This document shows, one piece after another, positions 1-8,262 of a DNA stretch of 64,000 nt (positions within the stretch are counted from its first letter, which is position 1; every line of letters begins with the position of its first letter). The stretch is from Pseudomonas graminis (lineage in GTDB: Bacteria > Pseudomonadota > Gammaproteobacteria > Pseudomonadales > Pseudomonadaceae), in contig NZ_MDEN01000051.1 in assembly GCF_001705435.1 (NCBI RefSeq), positions 1 to 64,000 on the forward strand, in the 5' to 3' direction. The notes beneath the pieces were generated by a model. That model did no database searches and was not told the origin of the DNA. It saw only the letters and a list, made by a program, of their open reading frames with translations. The position numbers and the translations under genes are program-made.

Positions 1-607
1 ACCTGACGAATTCCCGGCTAAAGCCGGTCCCACAATGGTCGTGCGCTGTGTCAGTGGGACCGGCTTCAGCCGGGAAGGGGCCAGTGGGTACACCCTCGAT
101 TTTTCGGTGTGACACATGGCGCATTCCCGGCTAAAGCCGGACCCACAATGGTCAAGCGCTGTGTCAGTGGGACCGGCTTCAGCCGGGAAGAGGCCGGTGG
201 GTACACCCTCGATTTTTGCGGTGTGACACCTGACGAATTCCCGGCTAAAGCCGGTCCCACAATGGTCGTGCGCTGTGTCAGTGGGACCGGCTTCAGCCGG
301 GAAGAGGCCAGTGGCTACACCCTCGATCTTTGCGGTGTGACACCTGACGAATTCCCGGCTAAAGCCGGTCCCACAATGGTCGTGCGCTGTGTCAGTGGGA
401 CCGGCTTCAGCCGGGAAGAGGCCGGTGGATACACCCTCGATTTCGCGGTGTGACACCTGACGCTTTCCCGGCTGAAGCCGGTCCCACAATGGTCAAGCGC
501 TGTGTCAGTAGGACCGGCTTCAGCCGGGAAGGGGCCGGTGGCTACACCCTCGATTTTACGGTGTGACACCTGACGCATTCCCGGCTAAAGCCGGTCCCAC
601 AATGGGC
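1..607. repeat. Tandem array of paired inverted REP sequences (BIME-like)
   Basis: The stretch before the first gene is a tandem array of a unit of about 113-114 bp. The word TTCCCGGCT recurs at about 11, 124, 238, 352, 465 and 578, giving five full units and a partial sixth. Each unit holds a REP palindrome in one orientation (CCCGGCTAAAGCCGGTCCCAC) ... followed about 30 bp later by its inverse (GTGGGACCGGCTTCAGCCGG), so each unit is a REP pair able to form hairpins. The spacer TACACCCTCGAT...GTGTGACACCTGACG is also conserved. The array begins at the window edge and probably continues to the left. Short reading frames across it are repeat artefacts. Confidence 0.9.
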
Positions 608-707
608 ACGCGCCGTGTCCGTGTCATCCATCCCTCCCCCGCTGCAGTGATCATCCGCGCTATGATTCGGGCCGTTGCCTGTCCGAATCGCCAAGGAGCC
701 TTCCTGC

Positions 708-2150
708 ATGTTCGACTTCTCCGCTCAGCTCAAGCAGCGGTTCGCCGCTCTGCAGAGCAGCGCCCCGTTTTTCTCCCTGCGTTACGTCAAACAGACCAGC
801 CAGCATTTGTCGGTGCGCAAGAACGTTGCCGAGCCGCCGCAATTGAGCATCGACGAAGGCGCGATGCTCACCGTGCGCGTCAATGGCGTCGAAGCCTATG
901 CGGCCACCAACGACATTTCCCAGCGCGGGCTTCAATCGGCGCTGGAACAGGCGGAAATTCAAGCGCGGCAACTGGCCCCGCATTCCCTCCTCGACCTGCA
1001 CGACCACGCTGTCGCCACCGCCCGTGCCGATTACCTCTCGCCCAACCTGCAGAACGCGTTTCCATCGCTCAGTGATTGCTACGCCCTGCTCAATGCCGAA
1101 TCCGCGTCGGTGCCCAGGGACGAACGCCTGGTCAACTGGCAGGTGAGCCTGGGGCTTGAGAACGTCGAGCAGATCTACCTCAACAACGCCGGCGCCGAGA
1201 TTCGCCAGGCCCAGCGCTTCGTCTTCCCTGGCCTGACCGTCACGGCTTACGACGGCCAGGACAGCCAGACCCGCAGCCTCGGTCGCGAGAACTTCGGCCA
1301 GCAGGGGGGCGCGGAAGTCATCGCGTCCTGCGGGATCATTGGCGCCGCAGTCAACGTCGCCGATCAGGCGCTGCAACTGGTCATGGCGCCGAACACGCCC
1401 ACCGGGCCGCGCGATCTACTGCTGACGCCCGACCAGATGACCCTGCAAATCCACGAATCCATCGGCCACCCGCTGGAGCTGGACCGCATCCTCGGCGATG
1501 AGCGCAATTACGCCGGCACCAGCTTCGTCAAAGCCAGTGACTTCGGCAGCCTGCAATATGGCTCAAGCCTGCTCAACGTGACCTTCGACCCGGAGATCCC
1601 CGAGCAACTGGCGAGCTACGGCTTTGATGACGATGGCACGCCGGCGAGCAAGCAATTCCTGATCAAGGACGGCGTACTGGTGAGGCCGCTGGGCGGCGCG
1701 CTGTCGCAATACCGCAGCGGTATGGAAGGCGTCGCCAACAGCCGCGCGTCGAGCTGGAACCGCGCGCCCATCGACCGCATGGCCAACCTCAACATCGAGC
1801 CGGGCGACAAGTCGATGGCGCAGCTCATTGGCGACACCGAGCACGGCATTTTGATGAGTACCAATCGCTCATGGTCGATCGACGACGCGCGCAACAAATT
1901 CCAGTTCGGCTGCGAGTGGGGTCAGTTGATCGAGAACGGCGAACTCAAGGGCGTGGTGAAGAACCCGAACTACCGCGCGATCTCTGCCCAGTTCTGGCGC
2001 AACCTCAGCGCGGTCGGCGACGCCAGCACCTTCAAGGTCCTTGGCACACCCAACTGTGGCAAAGGCGAGCCCAATCAAGTGATCCGTGTGGGGCATGCCT
2101 CGCCCGCTTGCGTGTTCGCGAGCGTTGATGTTTTCGGAGGTGACGCATGA
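708..2150 (+). CDS. TldD-like metallopeptidase (TldD/PmbA family)
   Basis: A 480-residue protein of the TldD/PmbA (peptidase U62) family, the catalytic type of subunit in TldD-TldE heterodimers, which degrade or mature unfolded peptides in the cytoplasm. The zinc motif HExxxH is visible as HESIGH at residues 249-254, and a later CGKG motif carries the probable cysteine ligand. The start is the ATG at 708, chosen because AAGGAG lies at 693-698; an earlier in-frame start at 675 has no such signal. The gene overlaps the next by ATGA and must be co-translated with it. This pair stands apart from the usual tldD and pmbA neighbourhoods, so it is probably a paralogous pair. Its substrate cannot be told from the sequence. 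Confidence 0.9.
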   Translation: MFDFSAQLKQRFAALQSSAPFFSLRYVKQTSQHLSVRKNVAEPPQLSIDEGAMLTVRVNGVEAYAATNDISQRGLQSALEQAEIQARQLAPHSLLDLHDHAVATARADYLSPNLQNAFPSLSDCYALLNAESASVPRDERLVNWQVSLGLENVEQIYLNNAGAEIRQAQRFVFPGLTVTAYDGQDSQTRSLGRENFGQQGGAEVIASCGIIGAAVNVADQALQLVMAPNTPTGPRDLLLTPDQMTLQIHESIGHPLELDRILGDERNYAGTSFVKASDFGSLQYGSSLLNVTFDPEIPEQLASYGFDDDGTPASKQFLIKDGVLVRPLGGALSQYRSGMEGVANSRASSWNRAPIDRMANLNIEPGDKSMAQLIGDTEHGILMSTNRSWSIDDARNKFQFGCEWGQLIENGELKGVVKNPNYRAISAQFWRNLSAVGDASTFKVLGTPNCGKGEPNQVIRVGHASPACVFASVDVFGGDA

Positions 2151-3475
2151 TGTCCCATCAAGCGCAATTCAAGGCCCTGGCCGAGTGGCTGCACGGCGCA
2201 GTCACCGCGGACGAGCGCTATACCTTGAGCTACGACGCCGAAGCGTCGGACTTCATCCGCTTCAACCACGCCAAAGTGCGTCAGGCCGGCCACGTGCAGC
2301 AGGCCAGCGTGACGTTCAAGCTGATCGCCGCAGGCCGCCACGCCAACCTTAACCTCACGCTGTCAGGCGATGGCGAGGTGGATCAGCAACGCCTGAGCGA
2401 AGCCCTGCTTCAGTTGCGGGAAACCCTGACGCTGTTGCCGGAAGACCCGTATCTGCAACTGAACGACGAGGCGTGGCAGAGCAGCAACGTGCAGGAGACG
2501 CCGTTGCCGGACAGCGCCCATGTCGTCGAGCAGATCGCGCAACTGGGCAAGGGGCTGGATCTGGTCGGCATCTACGCGGCCGGGCCGATCTATCGCGGCT
2601 TCGCCAGTTCCAGCGGTGCGCTGGGCTGGCATCAGGCCAACAGCTTCAATGTCGACTGGAGCCTGTTCCACGAGAATGGCCAGGCGGTGAAAGCCAACTA
2701 CGCCGGGCACACCTGGACTGACGACGGCTTTGCACGGCGCTTCGCCCTGGCCCGTGAGCAATTGACGTTTCTTGGACGCCCGGCCCACGTCCTCGCGCCC
2801 GGGCAATACCGCGCCTATCTGGCGCCTGCCGCGCTGGAAGAAGTGATGGGCATGCTGTGCTGGGGTGGATTTTCTGCGCAGTCGCTGGCCGACAAGACCA
2901 GCCCCTTGCAGCGGCTGTACGACGGGCACGCCACGTTGAGCCCATTGGTGAGCCTGAACGAGCAGGTCAGCGGCTCGTTGTCCCCTGCGTTTTCCGGCGA
3001 GGGTTATCCGCGCATGGACCTGTCGCTGGTGGCCGAAGGCGTGGCCCGGGATCGCATGATCGACTCGCGCAGCGCCGCCGAATACGGCCTCGTGGCCAAC
3101 GGCGCGGGCTGGGGCGAGTCGCCAAGCGCGCTCAGCATGGACGGCGGTTCACTGGCGCTGGATGACGTATTGAAAGCGCTGGGCACGGGCCTGTACATCA
3201 GCAACCTGTGGTACCTGAATTTCTCGGATCGCACCGCCGGGCGCATCACCGGAATGACGCGCTTCGCCACGTTCTGGGTCGAAGACGGGCAGATCAAGGC
3301 ACCGGTCAACACCATGCGCTTCGACGACAGTCTCTTCAGCCTGCTGGGCACGGCACTGGAACAACTGACCACAGAAAGGGAACTCCTGCTGTCGACGAGC
3401 ACCTACAGTCAGCGCCAGACCGCCTCGAATCTGCTGCCGGGCGCGCTGCTGAGTGGGTTGACGCTGACGCTGTAA
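2147..3475 (+). CDS. TldE/PmbA-like peptidase partner
   Basis: A 442-residue TldD/PmbA-family protein without the HExxxH motif, as in TldE (PmbA), the non-zinc partner in the heterodimer. The C-terminal part has the family pattern GRITGMTRFATFWVEDG around residues 365-379. The ATG at 2147 overlaps the stop of the TldD-like gene (ATGA), with GGAGG at 2136-2140; a second ATG follows directly at 2150. The overlap suggests one transcript and a 1:1 complex. A REP pair follows the stop codon. The family is secure; the biological role is inferred. Confidence 0.88.
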   Translation: MMSHQAQFKALAEWLHGAVTADERYTLSYDAEASDFIRFNHAKVRQAGHVQQASVTFKLIAAGRHANLNLTLSGDGEVDQQRLSEALLQLRETLTLLPEDPYLQLNDEAWQSSNVQETPLPDSAHVVEQIAQLGKGLDLVGIYAAGPIYRGFASSSGALGWHQANSFNVDWSLFHENGQAVKANYAGHTWTDDGFARRFALAREQLTFLGRPAHVLAPGQYRAYLAPAALEEVMGMLCWGGFSAQSLADKTSPLQRLYDGHATLSPLVSLNEQVSGSLSPAFSGEGYPRMDLSLVAEGVARDRMIDSRSAAEYGLVANGAGWGESPSALSMDGGSLALDDVLKALGTGLYISNLWYLNFSDRTAGRITGMTRFATFWVEDGQIKAPVNTMRFDDSLFSLLGTALEQLTTERELLLSTSTYSQRQTASNLLPGALLSGLTLTL

Positions 3476-3493
3476 CGCCGACGTCTACCTTTG

Positions 3494-3573
3494 GGAGCCG
3501 GCTTGCTGGCGAAAGCGGTGGTCAGTCACCTCCAGGGTGTCTGATTTAATGCGTCCGCCAGCAAGCCGGCTCC
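3494..3573. repeat. Inverted REP pair (GGAGCCGGCTTGCTGGCG type)
   Basis: The 18-base word GGAGCCGGCTTGCTGGCG at 3494-3511 returns as an exact inverse at 3556-3573, with about 44 bp between. It lies just after the TldE-like gene and is a different REP family from the array at the window start. It could form a long hairpin in the transcript and protect or end it. Confidence 0.85.
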
Positions 3574-3671
3574 TACGGAATGCGACCACAAGCGGGACCT
3601 GCCGCGCGACAGGCAGCCCGCGATAGCAACAATCGATCAAGCACGAGCAACCACAAGGACCCTCGATCCAC

Positions 3672-5114
3672 ATGCCGACCTCAACACCGCAGCTGGACGC
3701 CCGCACCCTGCGCTGGATGCCATGGGTCATTGCCATCGCCTTTTTCATGCAAAGCCTGGACGGCACGATCCTCAACACCGCGCTGCCTTCCATGGCCGGC
3801 TCGCTGGCGGAAAACCCGCTGCGCATGCAGTCGGTGATCATCGCTTACATGCTGACCATCGCCCTGCTGATTCCAGCGTCGGGCTGGATTTCCGACCGTT
3901 TCGGCATCAAGCGCATCTTCTTCAGCGCCATCCTGCTGTTCAGCTTCGGCTCGTTGCTGTGCGCGGTGTCCAACTCCCTCGGCATGCTGGTGGGCGCACG
4001 GGTGATTCAGGGCCTCGGCGGTGCGTTGATGATGCCGGTCGGCCGGCTCATCGTGCTGCGCGCCTATCCCCGAACCGAGCTGGTGCGCACCTTGAGCTTC
4101 ATCACCATGCCCGCCCTGCTTGGCCCGCTGATGGGACCGACGGTCGGCGGCTGGCTGGTGGAATACCTGAGCTGGCACTGGATCTTCCTGATCAACCTGC
4201 CGGTGGGGATTCTCGGCTGCTTCGCCGTGCGCAAGTTCATCCCCGATCTCCAAGGCGGCGGACGCACGCGCTTCGATCTGGCGGGGTTTGGGCTGTTTGG
4301 CGCCTCAATGGTGCTGATCACGATTGCCATGGAAGGGCTTGGCGAACTGAACCTCCCGCACTTGCGTGTGGTGATGCTGCTGTTTGGCGGCATGGCGTGT
4401 CTGGCGGCGTACTGGTTGCGCGCCAGTCACGTGGAAGCGCCATTGTTCTCTGCTCGGCTGTTCAAAACCCGCAGTTTTGCGGTGGGCATCATGGGCAATC
4501 TGTTTGCCCGACTGGGCAGCGGCGCCCTGCCGTTCCTACTGCCGCTGATGCTGCAAGTCGCCCTGGGTTACTCGCCTTCTCACGCCGGTATGAGCATGAT
4601 TCCCCTGGCCCTTGCGGCGATGTTCGCCAAGCCGCTGGCAACCAAAGCTATCGAGCGATTGGGTTATCGCATCGTGCTGACCGGTAACACGCTGCTGCTG
4701 GGTATTCTGCTGGCGAGCATGGCGCTGGTCACTGCCGACACGCCGTACTGGCTGCTGCTGATTCATCTGGCGTTTCTGGGCGGGGTGAACTCGCTGCAGT
4801 TCTCGGCGATGAACGCGGTGACGCTGATCGATCTCGATGACGCCAGTGCCGCCAGCGGCAACAGTCTGCTGTCAGTAGTTGCGCAGTTGTCCCTGAGTCT
4901 CGGCGTCGCCTGTGCGGCGGCGTTGCTCGGCGGGTTCAGCGACGACGTGGCCACGGGCGACGTCAGCGACGTACTCGGCGCGTTTCAGCTGACCTTCCTG
5001 TGCGTCGGCGTGCTGGCGATGCTCGCAGCGTCTATCTTCCTGCAGCTGTCGCCCCGCATGGCCCCCGAAGCACCGGCGCGCAAACCGCAACCGGAGCCCG
5101 AGATCGAGGCGTGA
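3672..5114 (+). CDS. mdtD: MdtD-type multidrug efflux MFS transporter (DHA2 family)
   Basis: A 480-residue inner-membrane transporter of the drug:H+ antiporter 2 family, with a predicted 14 membrane segments. The opening FFMQSLDGTILNTALPSMA, the segment RVIQGLGGALMMPVGRL and the antiporter motif GPLMGPTVGGWLVEY match MdtD/EmrB-type pumps closely, and the length equals that of MdtD (about 470). It should export small drugs or metabolites using the proton gradient. It stands alone, with no periplasmic adaptor or outer-membrane partner beside it and no regulator. The C-terminus is a short charged tail. The start ATG follows CAAGGACC about 12 bp upstream, a modest ribosome site. Confidence 0.88.
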   Translation: MPTSTPQLDARTLRWMPWVIAIAFFMQSLDGTILNTALPSMAGSLAENPLRMQSVIIAYMLTIALLIPASGWISDRFGIKRIFFSAILLFSFGSLLCAVSNSLGMLVGARVIQGLGGALMMPVGRLIVLRAYPRTELVRTLSFITMPALLGPLMGPTVGGWLVEYLSWHWIFLINLPVGILGCFAVRKFIPDLQGGGRTRFDLAGFGLFGASMVLITIAMEGLGELNLPHLRVVMLLFGGMACLAAYWLRASHVEAPLFSARLFKTRSFAVGIMGNLFARLGSGALPFLLPLMLQVALGYSPSHAGMSMIPLALAAMFAKPLATKAIERLGYRIVLTGNTLLLGILLASMALVTADTPYWLLLIHLAFLGGVNSLQFSAMNAVTLIDLDDASAASGNSLLSVVAQLSLSLGVACAAALLGGFSDDVATGDVSDVLGAFQLTFLCVGVLAMLAASIFLQLSPRMAPEAPARKPQPEPEIEA

Positions 5115-5134
5115 TTGACTCACCATTTATCGCG

Positions 5135-5158
5135 CGCGCCCCCAAGGCGGGGGCCGCG
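5135..5158. other. GC-rich hairpin between mdtD and dbpA
   Basis: GCGCGCCCCC ... GGGGGCCGCG forms a stem of about nine pairs (one bulge) with the loop AAGGC. No T-run follows on either strand, so it is not a standard intrinsic terminator. It lies about 45 bp before the dbpA start. Confidence 0.4.
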
Positions 5159-5200
5159 ACCTGATACACTGCGCGACATTTTGTTTTGCAGGCCCGTCCC

Positions 5201-6580
5201 GTGACTAACACCGCTTTTAACTCACTGCCCCTTTCCGCCGCCATGCTGGCTAACCTGGAGTCCCTTGGTTATGCCGAGATGACGCCGATTCAGGCGCAGA
5301 GCCTGCCGGTGATCGTCAAGGGGATGGACCTGATTGCGCAGGCCAAGACGGGCTCCGGCAAGACCGCTGCATTCGGCATCGGCCTGCTCAATCCGATCAA
5401 TCCGCGCTACTTCGGCTGCCAGGCGTTGGTGCTCTGCCCAACCCGCGAGCTGGCCGACCAGGTGGCCAAGGAAATCCGTCGTCTGGCGCGTTCCGAAGAC
5501 AACATCAAAGTCCTGACCCTCTGCGGCGGCGTGTCGTTCGGCCCGCAAATCGGCTCGCTGGAGCACGGCGCGCACATCATCGTCGGCACGCCGGGTCGCA
5601 TTCAGCAGCATCTGCGCAAGGGTTCCCTGGTACTGGACGGCCTGAACACGCTGGTGCTGGACGAAGCCGACCGCATGCTCGACATGGGTTTCTACGACGC
5701 CATCGCCGACATCATCGAGCAGACGCCCAAGCGTCGCCAGACTCTGCTGTTCTCGGCCACTTATCCGGTCGGCATCAAGCAGCTGTCCTCGAAATTCATG
5801 CGTGACCCGCAGACCGTCAAGGTCGAAGCGCTCCACGCCGACAGCCAGATCGAACAGATCTTCTACGAAATCTCCCCCGAGCAACGCCTCGAAGCGGTGG
5901 TCCGTGTGCTCGATCATTTCCGTCCGCAGTCCTGCGTGGCGTTCTGCTTCACCAAGCAGCAGGTTCAGGAAGTGGTCGATCACCTGACCGCCAAAGGCAT
6001 ATCCGCTGTCGGTCTGCATGGCGATCTGGAACAGCGTGATCGCGATCAGGTGCTTGCGATGTTCGCCAACCGCAGCACCTCGGTGCTGGTGGCCACCGAC
6101 GTCGCCGCGCGCGGTCTGGACATCGATGGTCTGGACATGGTGCTCAACGTCGAATTGGCGCGGGATTCGGAAATCCACATCCACCGCGTCGGCCGTACCG
6201 GTCGTGCGGGTGAGACCGGCATCGCCGTCAGCCTCGTTGCTCCCGGCGAAAGCCAGCGCGCCCGCGCCGTTGAAGAGCTGCAGAAAGCGCCGCTCAACTG
6301 GCAGCAGTACGACCAACTGGAGCGCAAGGAAGGCGGCAAGCTGCTGCCGCCGATGACGACGCTGTGCATCGGTTCCGGCCGCAAAGACAAACTGCGCCCT
6401 GGCGACATTCTGGGCGCGCTGACGGGCGAAGCAGGCATTCCCGGCACTCAGGTGGGGAAGATCGCGATCTTTGATTTCCAGGCCTACGTCGCCGTGGAAC
6501 GCAGCATGGCCAAGCAAGCACTGGAGCGTTTGAACAACGGCAAGATCAAGGGCAAATCCTTGCGCGTTCGGATCTTGTAA
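5201..6580 (+). CDS. dbpA: ATP-dependent RNA helicase DbpA
   Basis: A 459-residue DEAD-box helicase. The order is: Q motif (MTPIQAQSLP), Walker A AKTGSGKT, the PTREL motif, DEAD box VLDEAD, SAT motif (FSATYP), the C-terminal RecA domain ending in HRVGRTGRAG, and about 75 residues of the RNA-binding domain that in DbpA recognises hairpin 92 of 23S rRNA. It acts in late 50S subunit assembly. The start is taken as the GTG at 5201 (MTNTAFNSLPLS...), because the alignment with known DbpA begins there; an in-frame TTG lies at 5186. No strong ribosome site is seen. It is a single gene, followed by a REP pair. Confidence 0.95.
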   Translation: MTNTAFNSLPLSAAMLANLESLGYAEMTPIQAQSLPVIVKGMDLIAQAKTGSGKTAAFGIGLLNPINPRYFGCQALVLCPTRELADQVAKEIRRLARSEDNIKVLTLCGGVSFGPQIGSLEHGAHIIVGTPGRIQQHLRKGSLVLDGLNTLVLDEADRMLDMGFYDAIADIIEQTPKRRQTLLFSATYPVGIKQLSSKFMRDPQTVKVEALHADSQIEQIFYEISPEQRLEAVVRVLDHFRPQSCVAFCFTKQQVQEVVDHLTAKGISAVGLHGDLEQRDRDQVLAMFANRSTSVLVATDVAARGLDIDGLDMVLNVELARDSEIHIHRVGRTGRAGETGIAVSLVAPGESQRARAVEELQKAPLNWQQYDQLERKEGGKLLPPMTTLCIGSGRKDKLRPGDILGALTGEAGIPGTQVGKIAIFDFQAYVAVERSMAKQALERLNNGKIKGKSLRVRIL

Positions 6581-6606
6581 ACACCCGCAATACCGCATCA
6601 CGCCCA

Positions 6607-6714
6607 TTCGCGAGCAAGCTCGCTCCCACGGAGACCCCGCGAACCAGCGGGGGTGGAGTTCACCTACAAGTGAGCGACATCATGACTCCCTGTGGGAGCG
6701 AGCTTGCTCGCGAA
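6607..6714. repeat. Inverted REP pair (GTGGGAGCGAGCTTGCTCGCGAA type)
   Basis: The 23-base palindromic word TTCGCGAGCAAGCTCGCTCCCAC at 6607-6629 recurs as an exact inverse at 6692-6714, 62 bp apart. This is the common REP type of fluorescent and plant-associated Pseudomonas. It fills the gap between dbpA and the next gene. Confidence 0.9.
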
Positions 6715-6762
6715 GGCGTCAGCGCAACTTACATAGATCAATAGCTGTTAGAGGACACCGCT

Positions 6763-7941
6763 TTGCCCGTTACTGACGTTGTGATCATCGGCGCCGGCGC
6801 CGCAGGTTTGATGTGTGCATTCACGGCCGCCCAGCGCGGGCGCAAGGTCATGCTGATCGACCACGCCAACAAGCCGGGCAAGAAAATCCTCATGTCGGGC
6901 GGCGGGCGCTGCAACTTCACCAACCTGTACACCGAGCCCGCCAACTTCCTCTCGCAGAACCCGCATTTCTGCAAATCGGCGCTGGCCCGCTATACCCAGT
7001 GGGATTTCATCGAACTGGTGGGCAAGCACGGCGTGCCGTACCACGAGAAGAAACTCGGCCAGCTGTTCTGCGACAACAAGTCCAGCGACATCCTCAATCT
7101 GCTGCTCGCCGAATGCGACACCGCTGGCGTGAGCCTGCACATGGACACCTCGGTGCAGTGTATCGAGAAAGCCGACAGCGGTTATCTGCTGAAAACCACT
7201 CTGGGCGAACTCCGTTGCGAGTCGCTGGTGATTGCCACGGGCGGCCTGTCGATTCCAACGCTGGGGGCGACCGGTTTCGGTTATCAGGTCGGCAAGCAAT
7301 TCGGCCATACGCTGTTGCCTACCCGGGCGGGCCTGGTGCCGTTCACCATCACCGATCAGTTGAAAGAGCTGTGCACCGAGCTGACCGGCACGTCGGTCGA
7401 CTGCCTGGTGAGCTGTAACGACGTCAGCTTTCGCGAAAACATCCTGTTCACCCACCGCGGTCTGAGTGGGCCGGCGATTCTGCAGATCTCGTCTTTCTGG
7501 CAGCCGGGCGACACGGTGGAAATCAACCTGATGCCCGACCACGACGCCCCCAGCTGGCTGACCGAGCAACAGGCCGAACGCCCGAACAGTGAACTGAAAA
7601 CGCTGCTCGGCGAGATTTTCACCAAGAAAATGGCCAACCTGATTGCAGAGCAGTGGTTCGTGTCCAAGCCGATGAAGCAGTACACCCACGCCGAACTGGC
7701 CGACATCGCCACCAAACTGGCGAGCTGGCAGGTGGTACCGGCGGGCACCGAAGGGTATCGCACGGCGGAAGTGACACTGGGCGGCATCGACACCCGTGAA
7801 GTGTCGTCGAAGACCATGGAATCCCTTAAATCGCCGGGCCTCTACTTCGTCGGCGAGGTGCTGGATGTCAGTGGGCATCTGGGCGGTTTCAACTTCCAGT
7901 GGGCCTGGGCGTCAGCGTATGCGGCGGCGCAGTACGTCTGA
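6763..7941 (+). CDS. FAD-dependent oxidoreductase of the HI0933/YhiN family
   Basis: A 392-residue flavoprotein. The N-terminus has the dinucleotide-binding pattern VVIIGAGAAGLMCAFTAAQRG and a GGGRCNFTN motif near residue 46, both typical of the HI0933-like family. The C-terminal end GEVLDVSGHLGGFNFQWAWASG-like (here GGFNFQWAWASAYAAA) is the family's FAD-binding close. The reaction is not known; it is presumed cytoplasmic. The start is TTG at 6763, supported by AGAGGA at 6750-6755. It stands between two REP pairs and has no operon partner. Confidence 0.88.
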   Translation: MPVTDVVIIGAGAAGLMCAFTAAQRGRKVMLIDHANKPGKKILMSGGGRCNFTNLYTEPANFLSQNPHFCKSALARYTQWDFIELVGKHGVPYHEKKLGQLFCDNKSSDILNLLLAECDTAGVSLHMDTSVQCIEKADSGYLLKTTLGELRCESLVIATGGLSIPTLGATGFGYQVGKQFGHTLLPTRAGLVPFTITDQLKELCTELTGTSVDCLVSCNDVSFRENILFTHRGLSGPAILQISSFWQPGDTVEINLMPDHDAPSWLTEQQAERPNSELKTLLGEIFTKKMANLIAEQWFVSKPMKQYTHAELADIATKLASWQVVPAGTEGYRTAEVTLGGIDTREVSSKTMESLKSPGLYFVGEVLDVSGHLGGFNFQWAWASAYAAAQYV

Positions 7942-7988
7942 GCATTCATTGCAGGCAAGCTCACACCGGCACAGACGCACGCGATCTT

Positions 7989-8100
7989 TGTAGGAGCAAT
8001 CGGAGTTTACGACGGTCGCGAAGAGGCCGAGCCAGGCGATACACATTCAGTGCCTGACCATCCGCCTTCGCGACCGTCGTTACCTCCGATGGCTCCTACA
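7989..8100. repeat. Long imperfect inverted repeat (REP-like, third type)
   Basis: The 321-base gap 7942-8262 holds an inverted repeat with arms of about 35 bases: TGTAGGAGCAATCGGAG...ACGGTCGCGAAG at 7989-8023, and the inverse at 8066-8100, with few mismatches. It differs from the other REP types in the window. The rest of the gap (8101-8262) contains a short GCGCATCCGGCGC palindrome and no gene. Confidence 0.8.
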
Positions 8101-8262
8101 AGTGCGCGTCGCACATGACAGAGTTACAGTCAGGGTTAAGGTGCGTTTTGGAGCATTGGCATCCGCTGCCGGAATAAATTTTGCCAACCGGATGTACAGC
8201 GCGCATCCGGCGCTGTACATATCCCTCAGCAAAATCAATCGCGAACAAGGCCGTCAGCGTTC

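Noticed and set aside
109..578. Short frames in the repeat array, such as 109-453
   Set aside because: They are translations of the REP units and have no ribosome site.
1..607. CRISPR array
   Set aside because: The units are 113-114 bp long, the spacers are conserved as well, and each unit holds two inverted REPs; no cas genes are near.
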